64,000 nt of DNA from Haliotis asinina (lineage: Eukaryota; Mollusca; Gastropoda; Lepetellida; Haliotidae), in contig NC_090288.1 of assembly GCF_037392515.1 (NCBI RefSeq), forward strand, positions 57,769,673-57,833,672. The letters are read 5' to 3'. Below the pieces are notes generated by a model that was given only the letters and a program-made list of their open reading frames with translations, was not told the origin of the DNA and ran no database searches. The position numbers and the translations under genes were made by a program. Below, one piece after another: positions 62,860-64,000 of this stretch. Each line of letters begins with the position of its first letter. The first letter of the stretch is position 1.

Positions 62860-62930
62860 TAGCACACGCTCGTCACGCCGAAGACCCTGGTTCGATTTCC
62901 CACGTGGGTGCAATAAGTTATTCACTGGCC
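62860..62930 (+). repeat. SINE family 1 head, truncated
   Basis: CGCTCGTCACGCCGAAGACC, GGTTCGATTTCCC (box B) and GGGTGCAATAAG, starting mid-head. Confidence 0.65.
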
Positions 62931-63227
62931 ACGAAGGGGACATGAGTTGATGTACCCGTTATGTTTGTTTATGTTCATAGAAATTGAGGGCACATCAACC
63001 CACACATTTATCTTGCTGAACACCTCAACGACTGATGTCATTATACATAACCCGTATAGGCTGAATCTTATCTGGAGCGCTGTATCATGGAGACTGACGG
63101 GCAAAGAATGCTGATTCGCCTGCACAAACACTTCAACTTTTTCAATCTTGTTATCTACGTGATTTATTTGTCCTCCAAGAACCTCGGCCACCTCAGTTGT
63201 TTCTAACGAGGGGGGAAATTTGGTCAC
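62922..63227 (-). other. Unrecognised 101-codon open frame
   Basis: ATG at 63227, stop at 62922. The sequence has a plausible protein-like composition (ETTEVAEVLGGQINHVDNKI, KVEVFVQANQHSLPV), but I cannot name a family. No splice partner is apparent, and the end overlaps a SINE fragment. Possibly an exon relic, possibly chance. Confidence 0.18.
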
Positions 63228-63863
63228 GTGATAAGGAGGTCAGCTTGTGACAATTTTATGCAAGTCATGTCTGCGCCGGATAAAGCTGAATGGTGAATGC
63301 ACGATAGTGTGCATGTCTGCACGAGCTCCAAGTTCTGTTCACATCCGCAGAGGACGAGCAGGGACATTGATTGCGTGAGTCGTTGCGTGAGTCGTATCAC
63401 AGCGTGCTAAGGTCAATTTTGTCGTTTTCTCGTACTGAGGTATACGCAATTTGGGTCGATTTTACCGGTTCTTACTGACGTGTTACATTTCAACATACTG
63501 AAAAAACAGTCAGTATTCACAGGTACCGATGTCACTATTTTTCAAAAATATTCTCTGTCATTGCCAAATATATGTACAAGTAAGGGCTTTATGTGTAGTG
63601 GTGGATGTGACAGTCTGTCCACAATGTCGTCTTCATCAAGTTAGACACCCAAAATTATAAATAACTTATCTGACTAAACAGTTCTCGGATCTGTATGCAT
63701 TGACATGTCTGGTAAACTCGATTCAGGGCATCCGTATTCCACTGACACAAAATGATTGTGCTTTAGTGAGTTAATTCTTCTTGTCATAGTAAAGACCCGT
63801 TATAAATATATACATGACACGTTTATGGATAATTATGATATTTAGTAGTCTGTGGTCATGTAT

Positions 63864-64000
63864 GTGAGTGAGTGAGTGAGTTTAGTTTTACGCCGCACTC
63901 AGCAATATTCCAGCTATATGGCGGCGGTCTGTAAATAATCGAGTCTGGACCAGACAATCCAGTGATCAACAACATGAGCATCGATCTGTGCAATTGGGAA
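63864..64000 (-). repeat. SINE family 2 copy, cut by the window end
   Basis: Well preserved: (GTGA)n, then TTTAGTTTTACGCCGCACTC, AGCAATATTCCAGCTATATG, GTCTGGACCAGACAATCCAG, GAGCATCGATCTGTGCAATT. The rest lies beyond base 64000. This copy serves as the reference for the family here. Confidence 0.9.

Noticed and set aside
1-64000. Endogenous virus, LTR element or Polinton remnants
   Set aside because: No long terminal repeats, reverse transcriptase, integrase, capsid or envelope motifs seen on either strand.

Overview
This window is eukaryotic, intron-rich, AT-rich DNA. The organism is most likely a gastropod mollusc, probably an abalone (Haliotis). The evidence is two abundant interspersed repeat families that end in (CTCA)n/(GTGA)n and share a 3' tail, a layout I recall from Haliotis sequences. 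Two metazoan genes with long introns are also present. The species is inferred, not proven. I saw no prokaryotic operon, CRISPR array or viral fossil.

Layout. Positions 1-1060 look like the 3' end of a plus-strand gene that begins outside the window. From 1 to 11.5 kb there is repeat-rich intergenic DNA: tRNA-headed SINEs, a decayed Tc1-like transposase (about 7.79-8.4 kb), and a diverged inverted repeat (7540-7742) beside a cysteine-rich reading frame. From 11.5 to 27.1 kb lies a complete LHFPL3/4/5-type tetraspan gene on the plus strand: 3 coding exons, 261 aa, introns of 6.0 and 6.5 kb, long 3' UTR. From 27.1 to 31.8 kb is intergenic DNA with SINE copies and a telomere-like array. From 31.8 to 53.8 kb lies a complete CEP41 gene on the minus strand: 11 coding exons, 331 aa, with every splice phase consistent. 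It is convergent with the LHFPL gene. CEP41 also holds a likely alternative first exon, a possible 6-nt microexon and two hairpin-forming inverted repeats. From 53.8 to 64 kb no host gene could be identified with confidence. That stretch carries a 370-bp MITE-like element with about 115-bp inverted arms, a structurally complete Tc1-like transposon with an open DD34E transposase, a small fragment resembling GIMAP/AIG1 GTPases, and more SINEs.

Function. LHFPL proteins are four-pass membrane proteins that assist ion-channel and receptor complexes (mechanotransduction for LHFPL5, GABA-A receptor clustering for LHFPL4). CEP41 is a basal-body and ciliary protein with an inactive rhodanese domain, needed for tubulin glutamylation in cilia. 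Nothing in the sequence ties the two together beyond tail-to-tail adjacency. The most unusual points are the internal CEP41 first exon whose phase fits exon 4 exactly, the microexon candidate, the perfect 47-bp hairpin arms in a CEP41 intron, and the shared 3' tail of the two SINE families.
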